This document shows, in pieces, positions 10,688-21,372 of a stretch of DNA of 64,000 bases (position 1 is the stretch's first letter; each line of letters begins with the position of its first letter). Origin of the DNA: Amorphophallus konjac (taxonomy: Eukaryota > Streptophyta > Magnoliopsida > Alismatales > Araceae); assembly GCA_022559845.1 (NCBI GenBank), contig CM040120.1:305386740-305450739 (forward strand), given 5' to 3'. The position numbers and the translations under genes are program-made. The notes below the pieces were generated by a model. It had not been told where the DNA came from, did no database searches, and saw only the letters and a list, made by a program, of their open reading frames with translations.

Positions 10688-10978
10688 TTTTATTTTAGTT
10701 GTGTATGTTGTCATTTTATTATTATGGATGTATGATTAATTTGTGATTTTATTTTAATTGTGTGTAATTTGAGGTTCGTGGAGATTGTGATCCGTGTAGT
10801 TGATTTATTATTGTTTTATGAAATTGTTATTTATCAGGTGTTTGTATGTGATGAATTTGAGATTTGTCGATATTGTTGTCTGTGTAGTTGATTTTATATT
10901 TATGTTATGAATTTGTTATTTATCAGGTAATTTATTTATCAGTTTAAATAAATTTTTAAAAAAAAAATAATGCAAAAT
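10688..10978. repeat. AT-rich degenerate repeats before the right terminus
   Basis: TTTGTGATTTTATTTTA occurs at about 10681 and 10739. GTTATTTATCAGGT occurs at about 10827 and 10916. TGTGTAGTTGATTT occurs at about 10793 and 10880. No coding signal. Confidence 0.5.
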
Positions 10979-11380
10979 TAGCGACCGCATGGAGACTGAA
11001 TTGCGACCGAATAGCGACTATACGTTATATTTCTTTTATTAAATAATTATACTTGGCGACCGACTGGCGACCGACTAGCCACCGAATCAATCCGATAGGT
11101 TAATTTTATTTTTAAAAATACAACAAATTTAGCGACCGAATAGAGACTGAATAGCGACCGAATTATTAGCGACCGGTCAGGCGACCGATTATAATCGGTC
11201 TCTGGTAACGACTGATACTGCGACCGACATAATTCGGTCGCTATATAGCGACTATTATATAGCGACCGACATATTCGGTCGCTAGATAGTATCTGTTCGG
11301 TCGCAATGCATATTTGCGACCGATCGACGACTGAATAGCGACCGCTAGGTCGGTCGCTATCCGCGATTTTTCTTGTAGTG
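10979..11380. repeat. Right CACTA terminus with subterminal repeats
   Basis: Twenty or more GCGACCGA / TCGGTCGC motifs in both orientations lead to the terminal inverted repeat ending TTGTAGTG at 11380. Confidence 0.9.
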
Positions 11381-11969
11381 ATAGTCATAGAAGATTTATG
11401 AGAATGAATTGAGAAAAGAGATGCAAATAAGGGGCTTTACTTGAGAGAGAGGATGGGTCAATTGTAAGGCAAAGAGTATGTTATGCTGAGCGCACACATG
11501 GATATGGATGTTAGATGTTACCTATCAGATATAGCAGATCTACTCTCTTCCTTAATCTACTAAAGTAATATACCAATAATCCTATACCTGAATCTCTGAT
11601 ACTAGAGCATAGGGCCAAGTTATCAAATGGTTATAATTTCTTTTAGGTTTCTGTCCCTGTAACCGCTTGAAAATTATGCTTGGTATTCAGCTTATCCTGA
11701 CCTAAAACATGAATATGCTTTCCATCATGCTAACAAGCATAAATACACTTCGTATACAGTTGTGGAAAAGATTATTTGACAGAAGGATAAGTGATCACAC
11801 AGCAGCAAAAGAAATAAATTGGGCATTATGCCATGGAGATCAAAGATAGAAGCTATGCACATACTATGAGTGTTGATGGAGAGTTCCAGGGAGAATAAAT
11901 GAATGTGCATATGGGCTGCTGATTTAGGTCAATATGATAAGGTGCAGATTCAACTATTCAAGTTAGTTT
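11381..11969. other. Spacer, no gene recognised
   Basis: AT-rich sequence with no repeat or coding signal that I can support. It is the right flank of the inner CACTA insertion and probably interior of the outer one. Confidence 0.4.
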
Positions 11970-12419
11970 GTGGGCCATGGTCAGGTCAATTGTGATGAGC
12001 TCGAAGATTTAATTGCTGAAGACTTACTTCGTCATCAGGCCCTTGTTGGCATAGCTCCACGGGCCCATGGAGGTAGTCATATTCCCAAACGAGGCATCTT
12101 GACGTGTTCTACGTCATTGGGTTCTATGGATCAAACCCAAACTGAAGAAGAGGAAGAGGAGCTGTACCACACAAACCTACGGCGTGGGTCACTCGATCAA
12201 CATCTTAACTCCGAAATTGAAGACGACTGGTCGGAGGATGTCTCAATGGTATCTATTCATCAACTTGTCAGTGTTGACACTGGTAGGAAAAGGATGAAAT
12301 CAGAAGAAAAATATGCTTACCTCAAATGTACAGGAATTAGACTCGAGGTTTCAGGGTTGGGAAGCCGCAACAATATCGGTAATGATATTTATCTAGGTTT
12401 CTCTTTGGACACTCTCTAG
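11970..12419 (+). CDS. Unrecognised acidic ORF fragment, possibly captured exon
   Basis: A 149-codon ORF with biased, protein-like composition in its first 105 or so residues: NCDELEDLIAEDLLRHQALV, then a Glu run after MDQTQTEEEEEEL, then NSEIEDDWSEDVSMVSIHQL. It is preceded by a pyrimidine-poor but acceptor-like region, and the tail after VDTG may be intron. I do not recognise the family. Its place between two CACTA ends suggests transduplicated host sequence. Start and end are uncertain. Confidence 0.35.
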   Translation: MGHGQVNCDELEDLIAEDLLRHQALVGIAPRAHGGSHIPKRGILTCSTSLGSMDQTQTEEEEEELYHTNLRRGSLDQHLNSEIEDDWSEDVSMVSIHQLVSVDTGRKRMKSEEKYAYLKCTGIRLEVSGLGSRNNIGNDIYLGFSLDTL

Positions 12420-13149
12420 GGTGGGCAGTCTATTTATTTTCTTTGTCCTCTCTGGAGGTAAGGTGGCATGTCCCCCTCTGTGTCTCCCATTATTAATGAA
12501 AAGAAGAAGAAGAAGAAGAAAGAGATTGAGCATTGACAATGGATTTTACTCTCAAAACTTTTTCCTCCCAGAGATCTTCTTTGTGAAAAGTGATTGACAC
12601 GGTTTGTTTTTGGTTGAAAGAGTAATTGGATTGTTCAGATATTTATAAGTTTTCTCCGACGAGGCAGATTTTTTTTTCACACTTAATTACCAATATATAG
12701 TTCTGCCATGTTGGGACAATTATTCTAAGTTCAGATATATATATACATCCTAGCAGTAAGATTCTTCCCAGTGATCCTCCAAACTACAGAGAAAGCACAA
12801 ACATGACCCCTCGTGATTATATGAAATTTGATCTTGAGACATCACCCAATCTAGAGAGAAAAGTCCAGTATTGCTGAGACACAAACTCATTAATGATAGG
12901 TAGGTATAACATAGGTCCATTAAAAATTGCTTTCAAATGATTTTTCAGAAATAAATAGACCTAGATCTTACATGCACAAGAAACTCATAACTTCTTCAAA
13001 ATTTCTGAAGCCGAAGCCATCTACAGATGCCAAAGAATAACCCCGCGGATCAGGGCCGCCATAATTAGAATTGTAACTATCAATGCGATGATCGGAGTTT
13101 TTTGTTTTCTTTTTTATTTTTTGGGCAAGGGAGATAATAGGGAGGTCAT
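12420..13149. other. Spacer with a (GAA)n run
   Basis: Contains AAGAAGAAGAAGAAGAA near 12502. On the minus strand near 12965-13110 there is a short open stretch encoding PDPRGYSLASVDGFGFRNFE, possibly another captured exon. Otherwise nothing recognised. Confidence 0.3.
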
Positions 13150-13704
13150 GAAAAACACATCTCAACACCTCTGAAAAACACATCTCAACACCACTGCAGA
13201 GGGAGGGGGAGGGGATTCCTGCAACCTACAAGGGGGAGGGGGGTCTAACACCCAGCAGCACATGGGGATTGGGAGGGGGGTTTTCACTCGACAAGGAGAT
13301 GGGGGGTTGCATTGGCCCGCAGTACTGGGGGGATGGGGAGGGGGCTTCCGATGGCATTGGGAGGGTGAGACGATTCCGGTGGTGCAGCACAAAGGGGAGT
13401 TGGTGGGGGGTTTCCAGAGGTGGAGGGGGACGGGAAGGGGAGGGGGAGGCAGAGGGGGACACGGGAAGGGGAGGAAGGGAGGAGACCGTCGGAGGCAGAG
13501 GGGGAGGCGGAGTGGGACGGGAAGGGGAGGGGGATCAGAGGGGTCAGGCCGGAGGGGGAGGGGCATGGGGATGGGAAGGAGATCTGAGGGGGACGGGGGC
13601 GCAGGCCGCAGGGGGGAGGGGAGGGGAGCAAGCCGGCGACGGGGCCGCAGGGGGGAGGGGAGTAGGCCGGCGGGGGAGGGGAGCAGGCCGGTGACGGAGG
13701 GGGA

Positions 13705-13747
<43 letters not shown>

Positions 13748-14268
13748 CCTGCGGAGGGCGACGACGGCAGGGCGAGCGGCGACGGCGACTCGACGCGAGC
13801 GGCGCGGCGACGGGCTCCGGCGGAGGGGTCTCGGGCGGGAGGCAGCACGGGGAGGGGGGCTCCGGCGGAGGAGGGGGGCTCGGGCGGGAGGGCTCGGGCG
13901 GAGGGGGGGCTCCGGCGGAGGGGGCTCGGGCGGGAGCGGGGAGGGGGGCTAGGGCGGAGAGGGGGCCGCAGGGGAAGGGGGCTCGGGAGGGGGGGCTCGG
14001 GCGGGAGGGGGGGGCTCGGGCGGGAGGGCTCGGGCGGGCGGGGGTCGTAGTAGGAAGTATAACGGCATCAGCGACCGACTGGAGACCGAAGTTAATTCGG
14101 TCGCAATAATAGCGACCGATTAGCGACCGATATATATGCGGTCGCTGAAACGGTCTCGGTTATGCGACCGATTATTTCGGTCTCCGAATTGGTCTCTATT
14201 TGGGACCGACTGGAGACCGATTAAATCGGTCGCTAATTCGGTCGCTATAGCCACTTTTTCTTGTAGTG
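13150..14268 (-). mobile_element. Second CACTA terminus, inverted relative to the first
   Basis: Positions 13390-14268 are the reverse complement of 3056-3930: the same purine-rich block, a (GA)n run at 13709-13743, the subterminal GCGACC repeats, and a terminal repeat ending TTCTTGTAGTG at 14268. The extra G-rich part (13196-13390) has short repeats such as AACACATCTCAACACC (13154 and 13177). No partner terminus of the opposite type was found to its left outside the inner element. The simplest reading is that this is the 5' end of an outer minus-strand CACTA element that contains 3056-11380 and the transposase remnants at 1-1549. Confidence 0.7.
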
Positions 14269-15900
14269 TGACACCCGTTTTATACCCAATAAGTCGGGTC
14301 ATCTCCTTATTCATTCTATATGATGCTCCGAGTCGTTCACTCTTCATTGAGTCTCTTGATTAGTTGGAGCTTATTTCTTAATCGGATATGGTTCCTTGTG
14401 GCTACTTCATTGGATGAATCTTAGCAATGCCTCTATTCCTTTTTGATCTCCATTTTGATAATAACGGTCGGTCCTAGGCGCGTTGTTTCATTCTGACGGA
14501 TGGGTCCTGGACCGTTACTCTTTGAAGAGTCCTAAGGCTTAAGGCCTCGTTTTAAAGCTTATCCTTTTGATGACACGTTGATAATAATGGTCTGTCGTGC
14601 AGCCGTTGTTTCATTCTGACGCCCTATGCCTTGGCCGTTGCTTCCTTGAAGAGTCCAACTTGTTGGGTCTTCTTCCTGTTGATCTTATCTTTTAGGGATA
14701 AGGTTGATAGTGACGGATGTTCCTTGGTGCGTTATTTCCAAGTGGCGGTCTGTCGTGCAGCCGTTGCTTCCTTCAGAGAGTCCTAACAGTTCAGGCCTTT
14801 TCTCTGCTACTCCGTGGCCGAAGATAAGGGTTTGGATTGACGATATCTCTTTCAAATCTGATCCTCAGGACCTTCTGTTTGATTTTGTGGACTCTTTATG
14901 ATATTATCTTCGGGGATTTGCTAAGAGTTATCCCTTTTTCTTGCTGAATTATCCTCTGCTCGACCTGAGAGTTTGAGGGTCTATAAATAGAACCCTTGAC
15001 TTCATGGTCCGAAGAGGAGGATTTTGAAATTCACGACGAAGTGCTGCCGAACTCAGGAGCCATCTTCATCCAAGAGGAACTGCTTCCCACGTTCATCCAT
15101 CTCATAATCAAGGGAGTACTTTGGTTTTAGTCTTTCAAGTTCATCATCACATGCTTAAGTTCTTCCCTGGTTTTTCCTCAATCAAAGCATTGTCCCTCCT
15201 CTTTCTCCACGTTTTTTCACTGTTCTCTAAGCATCCAAACATCATCCTAATCTTTTGAAAACGCCCAGAGGGGTTAAAAAAACCAAAAACTCCCCGGTAA
15301 TCCCCTTTCCTTTTGATGTCCTTAAGTTCTTTTTGAGAATTGATGCTATATTATTGAAAGGACTAATTTGGGTTGTTTTGTTCGTGTCTTCTACATCTTT
15401 GGCAGGTTTACAGGTTCACCAGTACGAGGCCCAAGTCTTCTAGCCGACTGGAAGAGTTGGAGTTAAAAGAATCTACACTTTGCTACTGCAGGTTATTTGA
15501 CGGTCTAGTGCAGGCGCGTCATCTTCTCCTGGCGGTCTATCGGGTGGCCGTTACTTTCCAAGTAACGCACAGGGTCTTGGCCGTTATTTCTAGTTGACCT
15601 GCAGGTTCTCTTTGGTTTTCTCTCCAGTGGGTGGGTGCTTCATCCACCTATTTCCAAGGTATTTACAGGTCTTTTGCTTGTTTTTACTTTGGTGGTGATC
15701 ACATCTTTCCTTAGTCTTGGGCATTAGCTTTCTCACTCATCACATATCTCTTTTATTTTCTTGCTTACTCCACCCCTTGCGGTGTGTTTTATTTACTCTT
15801 TTGCTCCACGCCCCGGCGTGTGTTTTCCCTTTTCTTTAGCGCAGTTTGAGCGAGATAGCATGCCCATACTAGAGCTAGCTTTGATTGCCTAGGTTCATGA
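14269..15900 (+). mobile_element. LTR-like sequence with inverted ACGGTC/GACCGT motifs
   Basis: Motifs such as AACGGTCGGTCC, GGACCGTTAC, GGTCTGTCGTGCAGCCGTTG and GGCCGTTACTTTCC recur about ten times between 14464 and 15590, partly in inverted pairs. A TATA box follows at 14981. This is the layout seen in the Sirevirus LTRs elsewhere in the window (palindrome cluster, then TATA box). No clean LTR boundary, primer site or target duplication was seen, so it is probably a truncated LTR of another family. Confidence 0.4.
14981..14990 (+). promoter_or_regulatory. TATA box candidate
   Basis: CTATAAATAG fits the plant TATA consensus and lies downstream of the inverted-motif cluster, as in a retrotransposon U3 promoter. 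Confidence 0.5.
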
Positions 15901-16380
15901 TCACATGTTCATAGGTTAAGAGCGGATCTTTGATTACTTGCTTGTCATTTCATCATTCAAAACCCCAAAGAAAAAATAGATAGGCAAAATAAAATCAACA
16001 ACTGTGTGCTTGCATGTTAATTTATGCTACAACCCCTTCCTTGAAAATTCTAAGACCTTGCACTCCCTTGTTAAATAACTTTACATTTGAGTCATCACTG
16101 GAGTGTTTCTTGTCTTACACTCAGGTGGAGTAAAGATTTGATAAATGCTTCCATGTAAGGGGAGCTACATTGTTATGTGCTCATATGTTTTCGGTATACA
16201 TGTTAAATCAAATTCATACACTTCATGCACAAATGTGAACATGAGTGATAAACATAAGGATGTAGGAATTTCCTTTCAACACTCTTGAGAAATTATACTT
16301 GCTGCATGTATGTTAAAGAGGTAGTTGAGGAAAAAGCTTCCTGCCTTTTTTTGTAGAAAGAATTTTTAAAGAATGAAAGG

Positions 16381-16412
16381 CAGAGCAATGCTCAGTCTCA
16401 CTTAGTAAACTG
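16381..16412 (+). other. Conserved non-coding Sirevirus motif (single copy)
   Basis: CAGAGCAATG, then about nine bases, then TCACTTAGTAAACTGG. The same block in the same sense relative to pol occurs twice in each family A copy that keeps this region and twice in family B. Confidence 0.55.
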
Positions 16413-17322
16413 GATACATGTCACCTGAGACGTGATGTGGTTCATTTCTGAAAGGTGTTGAACTATAGTATCTCTGTTCAAAATGAGGTGAAATGGTTTA
16501 ATATTCTGAGTAACCAGGGAGTCTGGCATGTGCTCCATGTGTCTTCTCACGTAAAAAGGGATATTATGAACCTGATCACTCTTGAAAGAATTCTGATTGC
16601 ATATGTGAAAAATGATGAAAAATTTGGTGTGAAAAATTTATTGAGGCAGAGCGAAACCTCCAATACGTTGTTCTCTAGATTGAAATGTATTCTGTGTAAT
16701 TACTCCAGTGTTGAACTGAAAATCTGAATATCCATATGGCTACAGTCTATTTTTATGTTATTCACTTACACACATAGTAATTTGATTTAATATGTATTCA
16801 GAAAATTGATTGATTGCATTGACTTTTGTTTAATTCTCCTATATGATTGCACTATCCCCTAAGTAAGACACTTGGACATTTTTGGTTGTATTGACTCACT
16901 TGCATACTTCTTACACCTATCCCTTCACTTTAAATAAAGTGGGGGAGATATATTGCATGTATATACATTTACCTACTTCGAGGTCAATCATACTTGATCA
17001 TTCTACTTGCACTCTGCATGTCCATATGGTCCATTCTTGCCTTCCAAACTTATGCAATTAGTTCATGCATATTGTGCATATTGTGCATATTTGGCATTGA
17101 TAGCATTCACACATGCATTATTTGAATTGCATCTTTTTGAACATATTGTACATATGATTCTCTTAATAACCCCATTGTCCGTCGTGTTTTTGTCAATGAC
17201 AAAGGGGGAGAAAGCATTGATATTTTTGGTTTTGCTGCTATCGTGAATTCCCTTTGTTGATCCCCATTTCTGATTATGTCAAAGGGGGAGAGAGTATTAA
17301 TGCATAATATTTTGTCATCATC

Positions 17323-17336
17323 AAAATGGGGGAGAT
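17323..17336 (+). promoter_or_regulatory. Polypurine tract
   Basis: AAAATGGGGGAGAT directly abuts the LTR start TGTTGTGTG, so it is the likely plus-strand primer of the element. Confidence 0.8.
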
Positions 17337-18231
17337 TGTTGTGTGTGTGATTTTGATGATTACAAAATATTGTTTTTATGATTTCATCATGTGGATACAT
17401 TTGTGACTTTGTGTGGCTCTCTATATATGTGTTTCCACATGGACTGTTAATGTCAATGGTTTTTGGTTGCTCTATGATAGACTGATGCTTATTTGATTGA
17501 GTGAGTAATTAATTCAATGTGAGCTTTAATGAATCAATCATTCATGTTTTTTAAAAGACTTCAAATATTCAATGAAATTGCTCATTCATGTGTGAAAGAA
17601 CTACATGAAATTGGCTCTTCTGAAGATGGCTTCAATTAGGTCTCAATCAATGAGATTGTGTTCATTGAACACACCTTTCTATTTGAATGATAGTGACATA
17701 TCATTCATGAGATCATTGTGATTTCAATGTGTGGATGCATTTGTGATATTGTATGGTTCTTCATACATGTGTGGTTGCACGTCGTCTGATCATGTCATTG
17801 GTTTTGAGCTATATATTTGCTTCATACATGTGTAAATGAATATCCCTCACTTGAAGCTTTTTGATGTTGAGCATATGGTAGATATAAGAATATGATTGAA
17901 TGGTTGAGCTCCCATGTCATTACATTTGGTTGATTGAGAGATTCAGTTTCATCATAACAAAAACTTATCTTATGGTGGAATGTGTTTTTGTTGATTGATA
18001 TGAGAAGCCAAATACATATTTGAATGGGTTCAATGATGTATTTTAATGGGAACATGTTCATAGTGTTAATGCTTGATGTAAGTATTTTGATTCTCATCTA
18101 ACATCTTGCTTTATCATGTTTTTCAGGATGAAAATTCATGGTTGATCCTCATTGGATTATGATAATATCTAATCACATGTTTTCCCTTGGATTCATGGAG
18201 GTTTGAGGATGAGTTTTAACCCATTCTGGCA

Positions 18232-18346
18232 TGGGTCGATCCACTGCAAGGGTCGACCCTAGGGGTTGACCCCTGTGTTCCAGAACCATTTTTCTTGCTG
18301 TCAAGCCTCTATAAACTCAGGGGTCGACCCATGGGGTCGACCCTTT
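18232..18346. repeat. GGGTCGACCC palindrome cluster
   Basis: Five copies: GGGTCGATCC, AGGGTCGACCCT, GGGGTTGACCCCT, GGGGTCGACCC and GGGGTCGACCCT. Three are perfect or near-perfect palindromes around GTCGAC. They lie 145-260 bases upstream of the TATA box. Confidence 0.85.
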
Positions 18347-18490
18347 CCGGTCGGGTTTCACGAAAACGTCCATAACTCATTCGTTTGGCCTCGAAATATT
18401 ACCAAATTACTCCCAAAAGATTCCTAGACATATGAGGGTGTTTTTAACATGTTTTAGGAGGGTTTTATGGGTCATTTGGCCAGCCTAACC

Positions 18491-18501
18491 TGTATATATA
18501 C
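18491..18501 (+). promoter_or_regulatory. LTR TATA box candidate
   Basis: TGTATATATAC downstream of the palindrome cluster in the plus-strand Sirevirus LTR. Confidence 0.55.
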
Positions 18502-18715
18502 ATCAGCTACGAATTTGAGAAAACAAGAACCCTAATCATTATTTGTTCTATCTTATAGGAGAAGAAAAGGGGGAAAAGGAAGAGGGGCTCTTGCGAGGAG
18601 GTTATCATCTACATCAAGTCATCTTTGGAGCTCGTGGTAGAAGGAAAAGAGGAGCAGCTCGAGGAGAGGAATAAGATGACGCTGAAATCACCACCATCCG
18701 ACAACGAGCCAAGAA

Positions 18716-20886
18716 TGATGCGGGACGGGACCACGGACACGATAAGCTAGCGGTCGTCCCTTAGCGAGGGAAGCGTCGGATGTGCGCGGTTGAACAACCG
18801 GCAGTGAGCTAGGGTGGTCGGCTCTCAATTGTGCCCGGATCGGGTCACGGGACGGTCACTCTCTCACTCGCAGCAGTGATATGATAAATTAAAAGCGAGC
18901 TAGGTAACCCTACACAAGCTCTCTAGCAGCGGCATAAACAAGCATATATAGAAATAAGCGGAATGCCAAGCAAGGAGCGAATACGATACCTCCACGCGCT
19001 CGGCGTGGCGAAGATGGCACCCGGCCGAAACTCGTACTCCCGGGAACTTAATACATTAAGATTACAGCAATACAAGTAAGCCCACTCCACGCAGGGAGGT
19101 AACGGGCGACACAAGGGGGCCCGGGAGGACCAATTCCGGGTTGACGGGCGGTTTCCGGGCACGGCTTCGGCTTCGCGCGTACTCGTGCTAGTGGGGCCCA
19201 CGTGTGGACCGGAGGGGTCGTGTGGGACCTGATGCCTCCTCTGGTGTGGGTACACTTGGGAAGCGCTCCCCTAGGATGGCGAGTTGCTGGAACGACCGCC
19301 GGACGCCGGGCGGCCCTCGGACGACGCTCGCGGGAAACCGGCCACAAGTCTGCACTTGCTGTCTTCTCGCGCGCTGTCCGGCGAGATCGGCTGCTGTGAT
19401 CAACCCCGTCGTCGGAATGCAACGAGCTCGGCGCCGTTGGAAAGAGGACTCCAAATACTTCGACGTAGGGGCCTTCAGAAAAAATAATCGGATACGTATA
19501 TCTGACTTATGGAATTTACACCCTTGCTGTAAACAGGCCAGAACTGCAGGGGCAGGTTCTGACTTCTCTGAAAATCACCGTTGACCGGTGGGAGGACCTT
19601 GGAATATGGAGATGAGTTCTTCAGAAAAGTTGAAGATCTCTGAGATAGAAAACCGGGAATATTTTTAGTTTTTGATTTGGATAGGAAATGGATTTTATGG
19701 GATTTTTTGAGTGGACCTGGGTCGGATCTGGGACACTGTGGAAAAATTGCTCACAGGAACTGGTACGAAATTTGAAAAATACCTAGAGACCTTATCAAAA
19801 ATTAGGAAAATTCATGGTGATAGACATATGTGGACAGAAGTCTCAGTAATTTTTAGAGCCCCAACAAAATTCAAAACATGGGTCGAACAAGGTAGACTCA
19901 GAACTGATGAACAGTAGACAGAACCTGAACAGAACTGAAATTTGAACTTGGACGAAATTCTAAAAATATCTAAAGGACGAATTTTTGACTGAAATTTTTT
20001 GTGGAGGTAAGGGTTCAAGAGGGGAACCAACCCTGAAAATTGGAGCTTCAGAAGATGAGGGAAGAGAGAGAGACAATTCGGAGAAGAGTAGTCTGTCCAG
20101 AGTGGACAGAAAACCGAATTCGTTGGTGAAGACGCGTCGGCGGCGAGACGGCGGCGGCGGCGATCACCGGAGCTGCTTCAGAAGTTGGAGAGGATCAAGG
20201 GGGAGGGGATTACACTCTAGAAAGGGGCTGGAGGTGGAAGAACACCAGGGAGAGAGGGGAGAGGGGCGCAAGATCCAAGGAGGCAAATGCTCATTTCTTC
20301 TTCATTAATTCCTTCAATATGAAAAATACAACCTTATATAGGATGCCAACCAAACTCAACCTCAACCCTTGGATCTAGGGGTTTGGATTGAAGGGCTGGG
20401 ATACAATGTGAATCACACATTTAATACATTAGTTTAATCTAATTTGACCATGCTTATTCAACATTGGACTAAAGCTATTCAAACACCACCTACCAAGCCT
20501 AATATGGCCAAAAGAGGGGGCGCCCCATTCATGGGCCTCTCTTGGGCCTAGGCTGGTCCAAGGCAAGCCAACCCAACCCATTAACTCAAGTCTAGACTTG
20601 GGCCTTCCAAGTCTTGGTGGCCCATGAGAGGGAGTGGCCCAATTGGGCCTTAAATGACTAATATGGTCCATAAGGGTGGCACTTGGTCCAATATGAACTA
20701 GGCTTTCTAATGGACTCTACTAATGGCAATCTAACCTTGGACTTGACATAACAAATGGCCCATTGGCTTGATATAAGCCTTACAAGGAGCCCAAAAGAAA
20801 GAAAATACACAATTACAATCTCATACAAGCCATAACTCACAAATACACTTCACCCGTGTATGGAAATCGCCTTTGATGCCCCATCA
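18716..20886 (-). repeat. LTR of the gag-only gypsy element (3' LTR)
   Basis: 2171 bases. On the minus strand a TATA box CTATATAAGG lies at 20331-20340. Open frames of 60-126 codons inside the LTR recur identically in the other LTR and show no domain. Confidence 0.95.
20331..20340 (-). promoter_or_regulatory. LTR TATA box
   Basis: Minus-strand CTATATAAGG, repeated in the other LTR at 24910-24919. The solo LTR at 56486-57416 has a similar CTATATAATG. Confidence 0.6.
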
Positions 20887-21372
20887 ATTCTCCCCGGGTG
20901 GGAGGAACTCGACCCCGTCGAGTAGGGGTATGGCTGCTCCGGTCCTTCGGCGGATCCGTCACCGTGCTAAGTAGCGCGGGTATGCTCCACTCCAAGTGAT
21001 CGGCACCTGCTCATTCCTTATATACTCGATATGCGCACTGCTATGGCTAAAGGTGGTCACTCCGAAGGGGCACTCTCAAAAGGAAGGAGACAGCTCGAAG
21101 ACTCACTAGGAATCACCGCTGAGTCCCTATAGGTGACTGATCCGGGTATAGATGTAGAACCGATCCCATACTCATCAAGTGAGTCGACTCGCTTCACACT
21201 CATAAGAGAACGACAACGAGCTTGCACAAGACACATGCAGACTCACCATGCACAGACACACGAATGCAAACCATGCAAACAATCGACTCAAAATCACCAC
21301 ACAAACAAACCACACAAAGAAAGCACACTGACTCATGCACGACTCTAGACTAAGGTGGTAGCATCAAACCCA
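20887..21372. other. Interior between gag and the 3' LTR
   Basis: Begins with the polypurine region (minus strand CCCGGGGAGAA abutting the LTR). The rest is rich in CACA and holds no pol coding. Confidence 0.6.

Larger units (their letters stand above)
3056..11380 (+). mobile_element. CACTA (En/Spm) transposon carrying captured host gene fragments
   Basis: The element starts CACTACAAGAAAAAG at 3056 and ends with its complement CTTTTTCTTGTAGTG-type sequence (TTTTTCTTGTAGTG) at 11380. It is flanked by the 3-bp duplication ATA (3053-3055 and 11381-11383), the hallmark of CACTA insertion. Both ends hold arrays of GCGACCGA / TCGGTCGC subterminal repeats, the usual transposase-binding motifs. The 8.3-kb interior has no transposase catalytic domain. 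It holds a C-rich/CT tract, four exons of a thioredoxin-like gene, an importin-beta 5' portion, a four-unit tandem repeat and a short acidic terminal exon. It must be non-autonomous, a Pack-CACTA-like carrier. Confidence 0.92.
15901..17336 (+). mobile_element. 3' non-coding interior of a plus-strand Sirevirus-type copia element
   Basis: No pol coding is visible. The stretch holds a motif shared with the other Sireviruses here (16381-16412) and TGAGTAACCAGGGAGTC near 16507, which also matches family A. It also has repeated polypurine tracts (AAAGTGGGGGAGAT near 16936, AAAGGGGGAGAAAG near 17201, AAAGGGGGAGAGAG near 17281) before the LTR. Multiple polypurine tracts are a described Sirevirus trait. 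The 5' part of the element is missing. Confidence 0.65.

Noticed and set aside
19048..19584. Overlapping ORFs of 65-126 codons inside the gypsy LTRs (again at 23627-24163)
   Set aside because: Identical in both LTRs, overlapping on both strands, no recognisable family; LTR sequence explains them.
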